From Streptococcus ilei (GTDB lineage: Bacteria > Bacillota > Bacilli > Lactobacillales > Streptococcaceae): a DNA stretch of 64,000 nucleotides. Where the stretch lies: assembly GCF_000479335.1 (NCBI RefSeq), contig NC_022584.1:1550001-1614000 (forward strand), given 5' to 3'. The notes below the pieces were generated by a model, which worked only from the letters and a program-made list of their open reading frames with translations, ran no database searches and had not been told where the DNA came from. The stretch's first letter is position 1, and each line of letters starts with the position of its first letter. Positions 19,018 through 27,325 of the stretch are shown here, piece after piece. The position numbers were made by a program, and so were the translations under genes.

Positions 19018-19025
19018 TATTCGTA
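19018..19025 (-). promoter_or_regulatory. Competence (SigX/ComX) box upstream of lytF
   Basis: On the minus strand the sequence reads TTTTTACGAATATTATAAT, containing the exact streptococcal combox TACGAATA preceded by a T-run. It is 42 bases from the lytF start. The adjacent TATTATAAT could also serve as a SigA -10. An 8-mer like this also occurs by chance (for example inside plsX near 1630), so position is the main support. Confidence 0.65.
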
Positions 19026-19121
19026 AAAAGGAGCAAAAATTTAAAAAATAATGGAAAAAGTTTGTTTTCTAATGAAAATCATCGGACATTTCTTGAAATA
19101 TTAGAACAAAACGAACGATTA

Positions 19122-19130
19122 TGATATAAT
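19122..19130 (+). promoter_or_regulatory. Probable purD promoter
   Basis: Extended -10 TGATATAAT, 31 bases before purD. Immediately upstream is AACAAAACGAACGATT, a partial match to the PurBox core CGAAC. purD thus appears to start its own transcription unit, separate from purC-H. Confidence 0.5.
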
Positions 19131-19161
19131 TTAATAAAATAATTCGCAAAAGAGGTTCGAA

Positions 19162-20427
19162 ATGAAACTTTTGGTTGTTGGATCTGGCGGTCGTGAGCAT
19201 GCGATTGCCAAGAAATTGTTGGAGTCTAAAGACGTTGAACAGGTTTTTGTGGCTCCTGGTAATGACGGGATGCGATTAGATGGTCTAGATTTGATCAATA
19301 TTGGAATTTCCGAACATTCTAAGCTGATTGACTTCGCAAAAGTCAATGATATTGCTTGGACCTTTGTCGGTCCAGATGATGCCCTTGCGGCTGGTATCGT
19401 GGATGATTTCAATGCAGCTGGTCTCAAGGCTTTTGGTCCGACCAAGGCTGCGGCTGAATTGGAGTGGTCTAAGGATTTTGCTAAGGAAATTATGGTCAAA
19501 TATGATGTTCCAACAGCGGCCTATGGGACTTTTTCAGATTTCGAGGAAGCCAAGGCCTACATCGAAGAAAAAGGTGCTCCAATCGTCGTCAAGGCAGACG
19601 GCTTGGCGCTTGGGAAAGGTGTCGTCGTTGCGGAGACAGTCGAGCAAGCGGTCGAAGCCGCTCATGAGATGCTTCTGGACAATAAATTCGGTGACTCAGG
19701 TGCGCGTGTGGTTATCGAGGAATTCCTTGACGGGGAAGAGTTCTCTCTCTTTGCCTTTGTCAATGGGGACAAGTTCTACATTATGCCAACGGCTCAGGAC
19801 CATAAACGTGCTTATGATGGTGACAAGGGTCCTAACACTGGTGGGATGGGTGCCTATGCGCCAGTTCCTCACTTGCCACAGAGCGTGGTTGACACAGCGG
19901 TTGACACGATTGTCAAGCCAGTCCTTGAAGGCATGATTCAAGAAGGGCGTCCTTATCTTGGTGTCCTTTACGCTGGTCTTATCTTGACAGCTGATGGCCC
20001 CAAAGTCATCGAGTTCAACGCTCGCTTCGGAGATCCTGAAACGCAAATCATCTTGCCTCGTTTGACATCTGACTTGGCGCAAAATATCACGGATATTTTG
20101 GAAGGCAAAGAGCCAGCTATCACTTGGACGGACAAGGGTGTGACACTTGGTGTGGTTGTCGCGTCAAACGGTTACCCACTCGCTTATGAGAAAGGTGTCA
20201 AGCTTCCAGCCAAGACAGAGGGCGAGATCATCACTTACTATGCAGGTGCTAAATTCGCTGAAAATGGCCAAGACCTTCTCTCAAACGGAGGACGTGTTTA
20301 CATGCTCGTTACCACAGCAGATACCGTCAAAGACGGGCAAAACATTATCTACAGCCAACTCAACAACCAAAACACAGAAGGCCTCTTCTACCGAACAGAT
20401 ATCGGAAGCAAGGCGATAAAAGATTAA
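19162..20427 (+). CDS. purD: Phosphoribosylamine-glycine ligase PurD
   Basis: GAR synthetase, an ATP-grasp enzyme joining glycine to phosphoribosylamine. 421 residues, normal length. The N-terminus MKLLVVGSGGREHAIA and the motifs IVVKADGLALGKGVVV, NTGGMGAYAP and IEFNARFGDPE are typical. It has an AGAGG ribosome site. It restarts the purine cluster after the accessory region that separates it from purH. A 182-base, highly structured spacer follows before purE. Confidence 0.97.
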   Translation: MKLLVVGSGGREHAIAKKLLESKDVEQVFVAPGNDGMRLDGLDLINIGISEHSKLIDFAKVNDIAWTFVGPDDALAAGIVDDFNAAGLKAFGPTKAAAELEWSKDFAKEIMVKYDVPTAAYGTFSDFEEAKAYIEEKGAPIVVKADGLALGKGVVVAETVEQAVEAAHEMLLDNKFGDSGARVVIEEFLDGEEFSLFAFVNGDKFYIMPTAQDHKRAYDGDKGPNTGGMGAYAPVPHLPQSVVDTAVDTIVKPVLEGMIQEGRPYLGVLYAGLILTADGPKVIEFNARFGDPETQIILPRLTSDLAQNITDILEGKEPAITWTDKGVTLGVVVASNGYPLAYEKGVKLPAKTEGEIITYYAGAKFAENGQDLLSNGGRVYMLVTTADTVKDGQNIIYSQLNNQNTEGLFYRTDIGSKAIKD

Positions 20428-20455
20428 CAGAGCGAGCGAAAGCGAGCTAAACGAA

Positions 20456-20587
20456 GATAATGGTCGCTGTGGTGAAAAGACCAGAACAGGCTCTGTTCTG
20501 GTCGAGGGAAACTTTGAGACCTTAGGCTCAAAGTTTAGGAATGAAACCGAAGGTTTGCTTCCGTCCCCACCACCTAAGACCATTATC
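20456..20587 (+). other. Nested multi-hairpin element between purD and purE
   Basis: An outer stem GATAATGGTC (20456-20465) pairs perfectly with GACCATTATC (20578-20587), continued by GTGGTG (20469-20474) with CACCAC (20568-20573). Inside are two further perfect stems: GACCAGAACAG/CTGTTCTGGTC (20479-20503) and AAACTTTGAG/CTCAAAGTTT (20509-20536), plus AAACC/GGTTT at about 20544-20556. The 132-base unit folds like a structured RNA or a small mobile repeat. It is not a match I can name to BOX or RUP. Confidence 0.75.
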
Positions 20588-20609
20588 AAAAAAGAAAAGG
20601 ATATTCACT

Positions 20610-21098
20610 ATGAAACCAGTAATTTCCATCATCATGGGCTCAAAATCTGACTGGGCCACCATGCAAAAAGCAGCAGAAGTCCTCGATAACTTCGGTGTAG
20701 CCTATGAAAAGAAAGTTGTTTCCGCACACCGTACACCAGATCTTATGTTCAAACATGCCGAAGAGGCGCGGAGCCGTGGCATCAAGGTCATCATCGCTGG
20801 TGCTGGGGGGGCTGCTCACTTGCCGGGGATGGTAGCTGCTAAAACAACCCTTCCAGTCATTGGTGTGCCTGTCAAATCACGTGCCCTTAGCGGTGTGGAT
20901 TCACTTTATTCCATCGTTCAGATGCCAGGTGGAGTACCAGTCGCAACTATGGCGATTGGGGAAGCAGGAGCTACCAATGCTGCTCTCTTTGCCCTCCGTC
21001 TCCTTTCAGTAGAAGACAAGGCTATTGCGGATGCGCTTGCTAACTTTGCAGAAGAACAAGGAAAAATCGCAGAGGAGTCGACAAATGAGCTCATCTAA
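20610..21098 (+). CDS. purE: N5-carboxyaminoimidazole ribonucleotide mutase PurE
   Basis: Converts N5-CAIR, the product of PurK, to CAIR. 162 residues. The start is set at 20610 ([15 protein letters not shown]), because this is the family N-terminus and it follows AAAAGGA; an upstream ATG at 20541 lies inside the structured element. The motifs [17 protein letters not shown] and [11 protein letters not shown] are all present. The 3' end overlaps purK by 14 bases. Confidence 0.97.
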   Translation: MKPVISIIMGSKSDWATMQKAAEVLDNFGVAYEKKVVSAHRTPDLMFKHAEEARSRGIKVIIAGAGGAAHLPGMVAAKTTLPVIGVPVKSRALSGVDSLYSIVQMPGGVPVATMAIGEAGATNAALFALRLLSVEDKAIADALANFAEEQGKIAEESTNELI

Positions 21099-22176
21099 AA
21101 CAATCGGAATTATCGGTGGCGGTCAGCTGGGTCAGATGATGGCCATTTCGGCTATCTACATGGGGCACAAGGTCATCGCGCTGGATCCTGCGGCGGATTG
21201 CCCGGCCTCTCGTGTGGCGGAAATCATCGTGGCTCCTTATAATGATGTAGACGCTCTTCGTCAGTTGGCGGAGCGTTGCGATGTCCTGACCTATGAATTT
21301 GAAAATGTCGATGCTGACGGTTTGGATGCGGTCATCAAGGATGGGCAACTTCCACAAGGGACAGACCTGCTCCGCATCTCCCAAAACCGGATTTTTGAAA
21401 AGGACTTTCTTTCCAACAAGGCCCGAGTCACAGTTGCTCCTTACAAGGTTGTGACTTCTAGACAAGATTTGGCAGATATCGACCTGTCGAAAAACTATGT
21501 CCTCAAGACTGCGACCGGTGGCTACGACGGCCATGGTCAAAAGGTTATTCGTTCAGAAGCAGATTTGGAAGAAGCCTATGCGCTAGCCGACTCAGCAGAC
21601 TGTGTCTTGGAAGAGTTTGTTAACTTCGACCTTGAAATTTCGGTCATCGTGTCTGGGAATGGTAAGGATGTGACGGTTTTCCCCGTTCAGGAAAATATCC
21701 ACCGCAACAACATCTTGTCTAAGACCATCGTTCCAGCTCGTATTCCAGAAAGTCTAGCTGAAAAAGCCAAAGCCATGGCCGTGCGAATTGCAGAACAACT
21801 GAACCTTTCTGGTACCCTCTGTGTAGAAATGTTTGCGACTGCTGATGACATCATTGTCAACGAAATTGCCCCACGTCCACACAATTCAGGGCACTACTCA
21901 ATCGAAGCTTGCGACTTCTCGCAATTCGACACCCATATCTTGGGTGTTCTCGGAGCACCATTGCCATCCATTCACCTTCACGCGCCTGCTGTCATGCTTA
22001 ACGTTCTCGGCCAACACGTCGAGGCTACTGAAACATATGTCACAGAAAATCCAAGCGCTCACCTCCACTTATATGGTAAACTAGAAGCAAAGCACAACCG
22101 CAAAATGGGACATGTGACTTTGTTTAGTGATGTGCCGGATAAGGTTGAGGAATTTGGAAAAGGGATTGATTTTTAG
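21085..22176 (+). CDS. purK: N5-CAIR synthetase PurK
   Basis: ATP-grasp enzyme making N5-CAIR from AIR, bicarbonate and ATP. 363 residues from [19 protein letters not shown]. The start at 21085 follows AGAGGAG within the end of purE. The C-terminus [10 protein letters not shown] is intact. The next gene (22185) begins eight bases later and belongs to an AT-rich insert, so that insert is placed directly behind purK and could be co-transcribed with it. Confidence 0.96.
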   Translation: MSSSKTIGIIGGGQLGQMMAISAIYMGHKVIALDPAADCPASRVAEIIVAPYNDVDALRQLAERCDVLTYEFENVDADGLDAVIKDGQLPQGTDLLRISQNRIFEKDFLSNKARVTVAPYKVVTSRQDLADIDLSKNYVLKTATGGYDGHGQKVIRSEADLEEAYALADSADCVLEEFVNFDLEISVIVSGNGKDVTVFPVQENIHRNNILSKTIVPARIPESLAEKAKAMAVRIAEQLNLSGTLCVEMFATADDIIVNEIAPRPHNSGHYSIEACDFSQFDTHILGVLGAPLPSIHLHAPAVMLNVLGQHVEATETYVTENPSAHLHLYGKLEAKHNRKMGHVTLFSDVPDKVEEFGKGIDF

Positions 22177-22184
22177 GAGAGTAT

Positions 22185-22934
22185 ATGAAGGATTTTCTTA
22201 AAAAACATAATATAAAGAGAGTAAATATTTATTGGTTCGTTTTGAGCCTTGCTTTTTCAGCTATATTTGCGCTGATATTATCTTTAATATCTAAAAAATG
22301 GTGTAACTTTGTACCAGATACTTTAAGTCTAACGGCACTTCCTTCTCTATTTATCAGTTGTCTAGTATTGACTAATATAGATGATGTTAGGAAACAAATA
22401 AAATCAGAAGAAGAAAGTCGGGATTTTTTTGATCGAAGAAAGAACCAAGCTCTGTCCTTATTTGTTAAGGATTATGAGGATAAATTTCAAAGAAATTCAA
22501 GAAGCCTAAGAGATGATTTAAATAAAATTATTTTAGGTGAATCAAATTTTTCTGAAGAGTTTAATAAAAGAATCAGGAAAATAAGTTTAGAGTGCTTTCA
22601 GTCTTTAGAATCGTATAGTTATGTTGAAACACGAATTAATATAAGAAAAGCTCAGAAAACGGATTCGTCTGCAGATGAGACTCAAAGCAGTTTAGATATT
22701 GACTTGAACATGTTGAGCAATTTGAAAGGTTGTTTGAGAAGTTGCTATAAACCAGATAAAGATAATTTCAAGAATTCGGAGTTCTGCGAGGAGCTGTCAA
22801 GGTATTTGAATGAGTTTGAAAACTTTTGTGACTTTTTGATAAAAGAGTCTAAAGGAAGTGAAGTACCACTGAATGATCAGTTTTCTAGTGAAGAGTCTGA
22901 AACTTCTCAGGATATGGGAGATTTTTATGAGTGA
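22185..22934 (+). CDS. Membrane-anchored protein of unknown function (DGQHR partner)
   Basis: 249 residues. Two hydrophobic segments lie near the N-terminus (about 17-37 and 50-65), followed by a long charged, helical cytoplasmic part (for example DDVRKQIKSEEESRDFFDRRK) and an acidic tail. No catalytic motif was recognised. It starts eight bases after purK with an AGGAG site, and its end overlaps the DGQHR gene by eight bases (ATGAGTGA), so the two are coupled. Composition is far more AT-rich than purK. It could tether or sense for the DGQHR protein; function unknown. Confidence 0.7.
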   Translation: MKDFLKKHNIKRVNIYWFVLSLAFSAIFALILSLISKKWCNFVPDTLSLTALPSLFISCLVLTNIDDVRKQIKSEEESRDFFDRRKNQALSLFVKDYEDKFQRNSRSLRDDLNKIILGESNFSEEFNKRIRKISLECFQSLESYSYVETRINIRKAQKTDSSADETQSSLDIDLNMLSNLKGCLRSCYKPDKDNFKNSEFCEELSRYLNEFENFCDFLIKESKGSEVPLNDQFSSEESETSQDMGDFYE

Positions 22935-24195
22935 ATTAAATTATATCAAACTAGAACAGCCTGTGGGAGATATGTTTTTAGTTAAGATGAAAGCAACTCA
23001 AGTTGCAAGTATTGCAGCATCAAAAACAAGAAAATCTTATAATGATAGTAGCGGTATACAACGAAAACTTGATCCCCATAGGATAAAAAGTATAGCTGAA
23101 TTTTGTAAAACAAAGAATGCAATGTTCCCCACCCCTATTATTTTATCTGCATCGAGTGATTATTTTGTTATAAATGAGGAGGAAAATACTCTGACTATTC
23201 CTATGATAAGTGAAGATGAGAATAAATTTTGCTCTATTGTAGATGGTCAACATAGACTAGAAGGTTTGAAGGAATCAGGAGTAATTGGTAACTTTGAATT
23301 GTTAGTCTCTTTTGTATTTGACACAGATCCATCAAAAGATGCTTTCTTATTCTCAATTATTAATGGAAATCAAAAACCAGTATCACGTTCTTTAATCTAT
23401 GATTTATATGGTTTATCAAGATCACGGACTGTTGAAAAAACATGTAATAAAATTATGAGAGCCCTTAATGGTGAGAATTTTGATATTAAGTCTGAGTTAA
23501 GTGGAAAAATTAAAATGTTGGGCTATAAGGATGAATTTTCTCAAAATGGAATAGTTTCTCAAGCTGCTATGATTAAGAACTTGATGAAACTTATTACTGA
23601 TAAATCTGAACGAGATAATATAGATATTGAGTTCGGAAGGGAGTTAGAGCAGTTAGACTCTAGAAAATATATTTTTAGGAAAAATTTTATTGAGGGGAAT
23701 GATGAACTTATTATTCAAGAAAATATTGATTTTTTTAATGCTTGGATGAAGAAGTTGAAAGAAGAAAAAGAAAGCTATGAGCTTAATGAATATGAGTTGT
23801 TTGAAAAGACTATAGGATTTTCTGTTAGTTATAGAATATTTCGAATTTTGTACTTAAGTTGGGAAGATAGTAGAAAATATAGAGTTAGAGATATAGAGGA
23901 TCTATATCTAAGAAAAACATATTATTCAACAGAAAGTAGAAAAAATTTCTATAATTTAATATTATCAGATATGTTTGCAAACTTTTTTAAATTAAAATTA
24001 GACAATAACGTCTACTCCAGTAGTGAGTCTGGAGTGAATGATTTAGAAATAGACCTAGTCGCTATATTATGGGATAATGGAATGATTTCTAAAAATTTAG
24101 TTTATGACATTTATAGTAAAGAAGAAAAGATTGAAAAGATAAAAGCAAGAAAGAACTATTTGCAAATAGTTGCCAGAGATCTACATAAAAATTAG
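22927..24195 (+). CDS. DGQHR-domain protein (DndB-like)
   Basis: 422 residues from MSELNYIKLEQ; this start lies within the end of the preceding gene, while a longer frame from 22873 has no ribosome site. The motif IVDGQHRLEGL (DGQHR at 106-110) and the later IINGNQKPVS are the hallmark pair of the DGQHR/DndB family. DndB regulates phosphorothioate DNA modification, but many DGQHR proteins lie in other defence or mobile contexts with unknown activity. No dndACDE genes are visible. With the membrane partner it forms a two-gene AT-rich insert between purK and purB. A role in phage defence is a guess from family and setting. Confidence 0.75.
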   Translation: MSELNYIKLEQPVGDMFLVKMKATQVASIAASKTRKSYNDSSGIQRKLDPHRIKSIAEFCKTKNAMFPTPIILSASSDYFVINEEENTLTIPMISEDENKFCSIVDGQHRLEGLKESGVIGNFELLVSFVFDTDPSKDAFLFSIINGNQKPVSRSLIYDLYGLSRSRTVEKTCNKIMRALNGENFDIKSELSGKIKMLGYKDEFSQNGIVSQAAMIKNLMKLITDKSERDNIDIEFGRELEQLDSRKYIFRKNFIEGNDELIIQENIDFFNAWMKKLKEEKESYELNEYELFEKTIGFSVSYRIFRILYLSWEDSRKYRVRDIEDLYLRKTYYSTESRKNFYNLILSDMFANFFKLKLDNNVYSSSESGVNDLEIDLVAILWDNGMISKNLVYDIYSKEEKIEKIKARKNYLQIVARDLHKN

Positions 24196-24514
24196 ATATA
24201 GATTTGTGAATATGAGTAATTAATTCAAGATATAACATATTATAGAGAAAAAGATGCCGTATTTATTCAGATTAAATTCAGATATCTAATTTTTATATAA
24301 AATAAGAAAAGAGTAATAGTCCAAGTATTTTAACTTGGACTAAAAGTATCCCTACTCCTGTAAAAAAATTTTAAAATTAGAAAGACGCGGACATAGGATA
24401 CCATTAATTTGAGACCAAACGTCCAATTTTTAATAGAAAAAATAAAAAAAGAAAGGAACAAGGACTCACGTATTCACCAAAACTGAATACGGGCTACGGA
24501 CTTGATTAATTCTT
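24196..24514 (+). other. Intergenic stretch after the DGQHR insert
   Basis: No gene is visible. It contains an inverted repeat AGTCCAAG/CTTGGACT (24318-24341) without a T-run on the plus strand, and a second small hairpin CGTATTC/GAATACG (about 24468-24490) just before the next gene. The AT-rich first part belongs to the insert. Confidence 0.6.
24318..24341. terminator. Possible hairpin terminator
   Basis: An 8-bp perfect stem (AGTCCAAG/CTTGGACT) with loop TATTTTAA. The plus strand continues with A residues, so it is a weak terminator for the DGQHR gene; on the minus strand it would be followed by T residues. Confidence 0.35.
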
Positions 24515-24742
24515 ATGATTCAACTCATTGTCAACGCATTTGTTGAAAAAGATAAGGCTGGAGCAGTCGTCGAAGTCTTGTATGCTAGTAGCAATCACGA
24601 AAAGGTAAAAGCTAAGTACGAAGAGCTAATTGCACAATTTCCTGATAACTATTTAGCTATCTATGATGTCCCGCTGGATACAGATTTGAATACACTGGAT
24701 CACTATCCATCTGTGTGGATTGAGAAAGAAGAATTTGAATAA
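24515..24742 (+). CDS. Small conserved-looking protein between purK and purB
   Basis: 75 residues, MIQLIVNAFVEKDKAGAVVE to IEKEEFE, acidic, with no membrane segment. I do not recognise a family. Base composition is like the purine genes rather than the insert, suggesting it is native to the locus. The ribosome site before the ATG is poor; a GAAAGGA lies about 60 bases upstream. It is 55 bases before purB and probably co-transcribed with it. Confidence 0.6.
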   Translation: MIQLIVNAFVEKDKAGAVVEVLYASSNHEKVKAKYEELIAQFPDNYLAIYDVPLDTDLNTLDHYPSVWIEKEEFE

Positions 24743-24797
24743 CGTGATTGCCGGTTGCTAACTGATGTGAAACATCAAAAGAAAGGAAAAGAAAAAC

Positions 24798-26096
24798 ATG
24801 ATCGAACGTTACTCTCGCCCTGAGATGGCGAACATTTGGACTGAAGAAAATAAATACCGTGCTTGGCTTGAGGTGGAAATCTTGGCTGACGAGGCGTGGG
24901 CTGAGTTGGGGGAAATCCCTAAGGAAGATGTGGCTTTGATTCGCGAGAAGGCGGACTTTGACATCGACCGTATTTTAGAGATTGAGCAGGAGACTCGCCA
25001 CGATGTGGTGGCTTTCACGCGTGCGGTTTCTGAGACGCTTGGCGAAGAGCGCAAGTGGGTTCACTATGGTTTGACATCTACCGACGTGGTAGATACAGCC
25101 TATGGTTACCTCTACAAACAAGCCAATGACATCATCCGTCGTGACCTTGAAAACTTCCTTAATATCATCGCTGACAAGGCGAAAGAACACAAGTTTACCA
25201 TCATGATGGGTCGTACCCACGGTGTGCACGCTGAGCCGACGACTTTTGGTCTTAAATTGGCAACTTGGTATAGCGAAATGAAACGCAACATCGAGCGTTT
25301 CGAGCATGCGGCTGCAGGTGTGGAAGCTGGTAAAATTTCTGGTGCGGTGGGGAACTTTGCCAACATCCCACCATTTGTAGAAAAATACGTCTGCGATAAA
25401 TTGGGTATCCGTGCTCAAGAAATCTCTACACAGGTCCTTCCTCGAGATCTTCATGCTGAGTACTTTGCAGTTCTTGCCAGCATCGCGACTTCAATCGAAC
25501 GTATGGCAACGGAAATCCGTGGTCTTCAAAAATCAGAACAACGTGAAGTGGAAGAGTTCTTTGCCAAAGGGCAAAAAGGGTCTTCAGCAATGCCTCACAA
25601 ACGCAACCCTATCGGTTCTGAAAATATGACAGGTCTTGCGCGTGTTATCCGTGGTCACATGGTAACAGCTTATGAAAACGTAGCCCTTTGGCATGAACGT
25701 GACATCTCTCACTCATCAGCTGAGCGGATCATCACACCAGACACAACCATCTTGATTGACTACATGCTTAACCGTTTTGGAAATATCGTTAAGAACTTGA
25801 CCGTCTTCCCAGAAAACATGATTCGCAACATGAACTCTACATTTGGTTTGATCTTTAGCCAACGTGCGATGTTGACTTTGATTGAGAAGGGGATGACCCG
25901 TGAGCAAGCTTACGACCTTGTTCAACCAAAGACTGCCCAATCATGGGATAATCAAGTAGACTTCAAACCACTTCTTGAAGCCGATCCAGAGGTAACTTCT
26001 CGCCTCACTCAAGAAGAAATCGACGAAATCTTCAACCCAACTTACTACACCAAACGGGTGGATGAAATCTTCGAACGCATCGGTTTGGGCGACTAA
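24798..26096 (+). CDS. purB: Adenylosuccinate lyase PurB
   Basis: Cleaves SAICAR to AICAR and adenylosuccinate to AMP, serving both de novo synthesis and AMP formation. 432 residues, normal length. The fumarase/aspartase-superfamily signature [11 protein letters not shown] and the catalytic loop before it are present, with TSTDVVDTA and [11 protein letters not shown] further upstream. It has a GAAAGGA ribosome site. It is the last purine gene, followed by a dispersed repeat whose hairpin can end transcription. Confidence 0.97.
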   Translation: MIERYSRPEMANIWTEENKYRAWLEVEILADEAWAELGEIPKEDVALIREKADFDIDRILEIEQETRHDVVAFTRAVSETLGEERKWVHYGLTSTDVVDTAYGYLYKQANDIIRRDLENFLNIIADKAKEHKFTIMMGRTHGVHAEPTTFGLKLATWYSEMKRNIERFEHAAAGVEAGKISGAVGNFANIPPFVEKYVCDKLGIRAQEISTQVLPRDLHAEYFAVLASIATSIERMATEIRGLQKSEQREVEEFFAKGQKGSSAMPHKRNPIGSENMTGLARVIRGHMVTAYENVALWHERDISHSSAERIITPDTTILIDYMLNRFGNIVKNLTVFPENMIRNMNSTFGLIFSQRAMLTLIEKGMTREQAYDLVQPKTAQSWDNQVDFKPLLEADPEVTSRLTQEEIDEIFNPTYYTKRVDEIFERIGLGD

Positions 26097-26115
26097 GCCC
26101 CTTATAGACTTGATT

Positions 26116-26294
26116 AAAAAAGAGAGTGGGACAGAAATCGGTCATTCGTTAGAATTCGATTTCGTCGTCCCACCTCCGCACAGTTGAGTAAGGCTGTAAA
26201 AGCTGATAAAATCAGCGTAGTAGAGCCCACTCAACCACTGCGTCTTGCTCAACAATCCAAAGAAAAGAGGCTAGGACTTTTGTCCCAGCCTCTC
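26116..26294 (+). repeat. Dispersed ~180-bp repeat, copy 1
   Basis: Begins AAAAAGAGAGTGGGACAG and ends in a hairpin AGAGGCTAGGAC/GTCCCAGCCTCT (26266-26293). A closely similar copy in opposite orientation lies at 52802-52973 behind nanK. The unit includes CGTCGTCCCACCTCCGCACAG and GCGTAGTAGAGCCC. No open reading frame of note. It follows purB and probably also acts as terminator. The remaining 26295-26477 is AT-rich, with no gene seen. Confidence 0.85.
26266..26293 (+). terminator. Terminator hairpin at the end of repeat copy 1
   Basis: An 11-12 bp stem with one mismatch around TTTT. It lies behind purB and before the convergent bgaR. Confidence 0.6.
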
Positions 26295-26477
26295 TTCTTT
26301 GCCTATATCAGGTGCTCTAGACCCTGAATTTATCATAATAAATTTTGACTGATTAAACTATTTATAGGAAGTCTATCACTAATTATAGATTATTCGTTTT
26401 ACATGTTTTAGGAACTATTTTTTCATGCTATAATTTGTATCATAAAAGTCTGAGGCCAGACCCCAGACTTTTAATGA

Positions 26478-27194
26478 TCAATGATCACGATCACAAGAGA
26501 TAAATTTGATTTTATAGTAGTCGCCGCGTTTATAGGTTTCGCTATATTCGAGAATTTGACCGGTCGCTTCCAATTTTGTCGTCTTCACTTGACGGACAGT
26601 TGGGAAGTTTTCATCGATATTCAACACAGAAGCGATTTTGCTTGGTGTTGGAAATACAATATCATTGATTTCTTCAAAGTGTTCATCATTCATATGGATA
26701 TGATAATCTTCTTTGAAGCGGTCATAGATCGAACTATAGTAATCTAAGCTCGGATAATTTGGGTTAATATATTGCTCTGGGACATAGGTCTGGTGGTAGA
26801 TATAGGTATCTTCACCAATATGACGAGTCCGATCAATCTTATAATAGAATTGAGTAGGAGCGAGCCCCAGTTTATCCAGGATATTCAGCGCGTTGCCACG
26901 CTTAATAGAGAGAACTTTTACGGTCGCTTTTTGGATAGGGAAGGTTTCAACGTCTGAAAACTCAACCAGTTTGTGTTTTCTAGCGCGAGAAACAAACGTT
27001 CCTTTCCCTTGTTGGCGGACGATGTATCCATCGCTAGCCAAATCGTTTAAAGCCCGAACAACAGTAATCGAGCTAACATTATAAATCTTAATCAGCTCGG
27101 CTTCTGTGTAAAATTTATCTCCATTTTCGAATTTACCTGAGATAATTTGTTGCTTCAAATCATCTTTGATGTGTTGGTATTTTGGGATTGCCAT
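26478..27194 (-). CDS. bgaR: GntR-family regulator BgaR
   Basis: 238 residues from MAIPKYQHIKDDLKQQI. An N-terminal winged-helix GntR domain (about 1-70, with SSITVVRALNDLASDGYIVRQ) is followed by a UTRA-type effector domain. ATG 27194 is preferred over GTG 27203 because GAGG sits eight bases before it. It is divergent from bgaC with a 131-base intergenic region. In S. pneumoniae the orthologous locus has BgaR as repressor of the same bgaC-PTS-agaS-galM operon, so local control is likely. Confidence 0.85.
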   Translation of the reverse strand: MAIPKYQHIKDDLKQQIISGKFENGDKFYTEAELIKIYNVSSITVVRALNDLASDGYIVRQQGKGTFVSRARKHKLVEFSDVETFPIQKATVKVLSIKRGNALNILDKLGLAPTQFYYKIDRTRHIGEDTYIYHQTYVPEQYINPNYPSLDYYSSIYDRFKEDYHIHMNDEHFEEINDIVFPTPSKIASVLNIDENFPTVRQVKTTKLEATGQILEYSETYKRGDYYKIKFISCDRDH

Positions 27195-27258
27195 GTGCTT
27201 CACCTCTTCTTTCGATATCCCTTGTTAATATTATTTTAACATATTTTTTCAAAAGTGG

Positions 27259-27287
27259 TTGACATTTTTTGATCAATATATTATATT
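27259..27287 (+). promoter_or_regulatory. bgaC operon promoter
   Basis: TTGACA (27259-27264), 17 bases, TATATT (27282-27287). The spacer and -10 region contain an AT-rich palindromic run (ATATATTATATT), a possible BgaR operator. Confidence 0.7.
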
Positions 27288-27325
27288 AATAAATGAAAAG
27301 GGTTTCTTAGAAGGAGGTTCTCAGT

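Noticed and set aside
26380..26412. TATTCGTT near 26391 as a combox
   Set aside because: One mismatch to TACGAATA and no minus-strand gene starts downstream of it.
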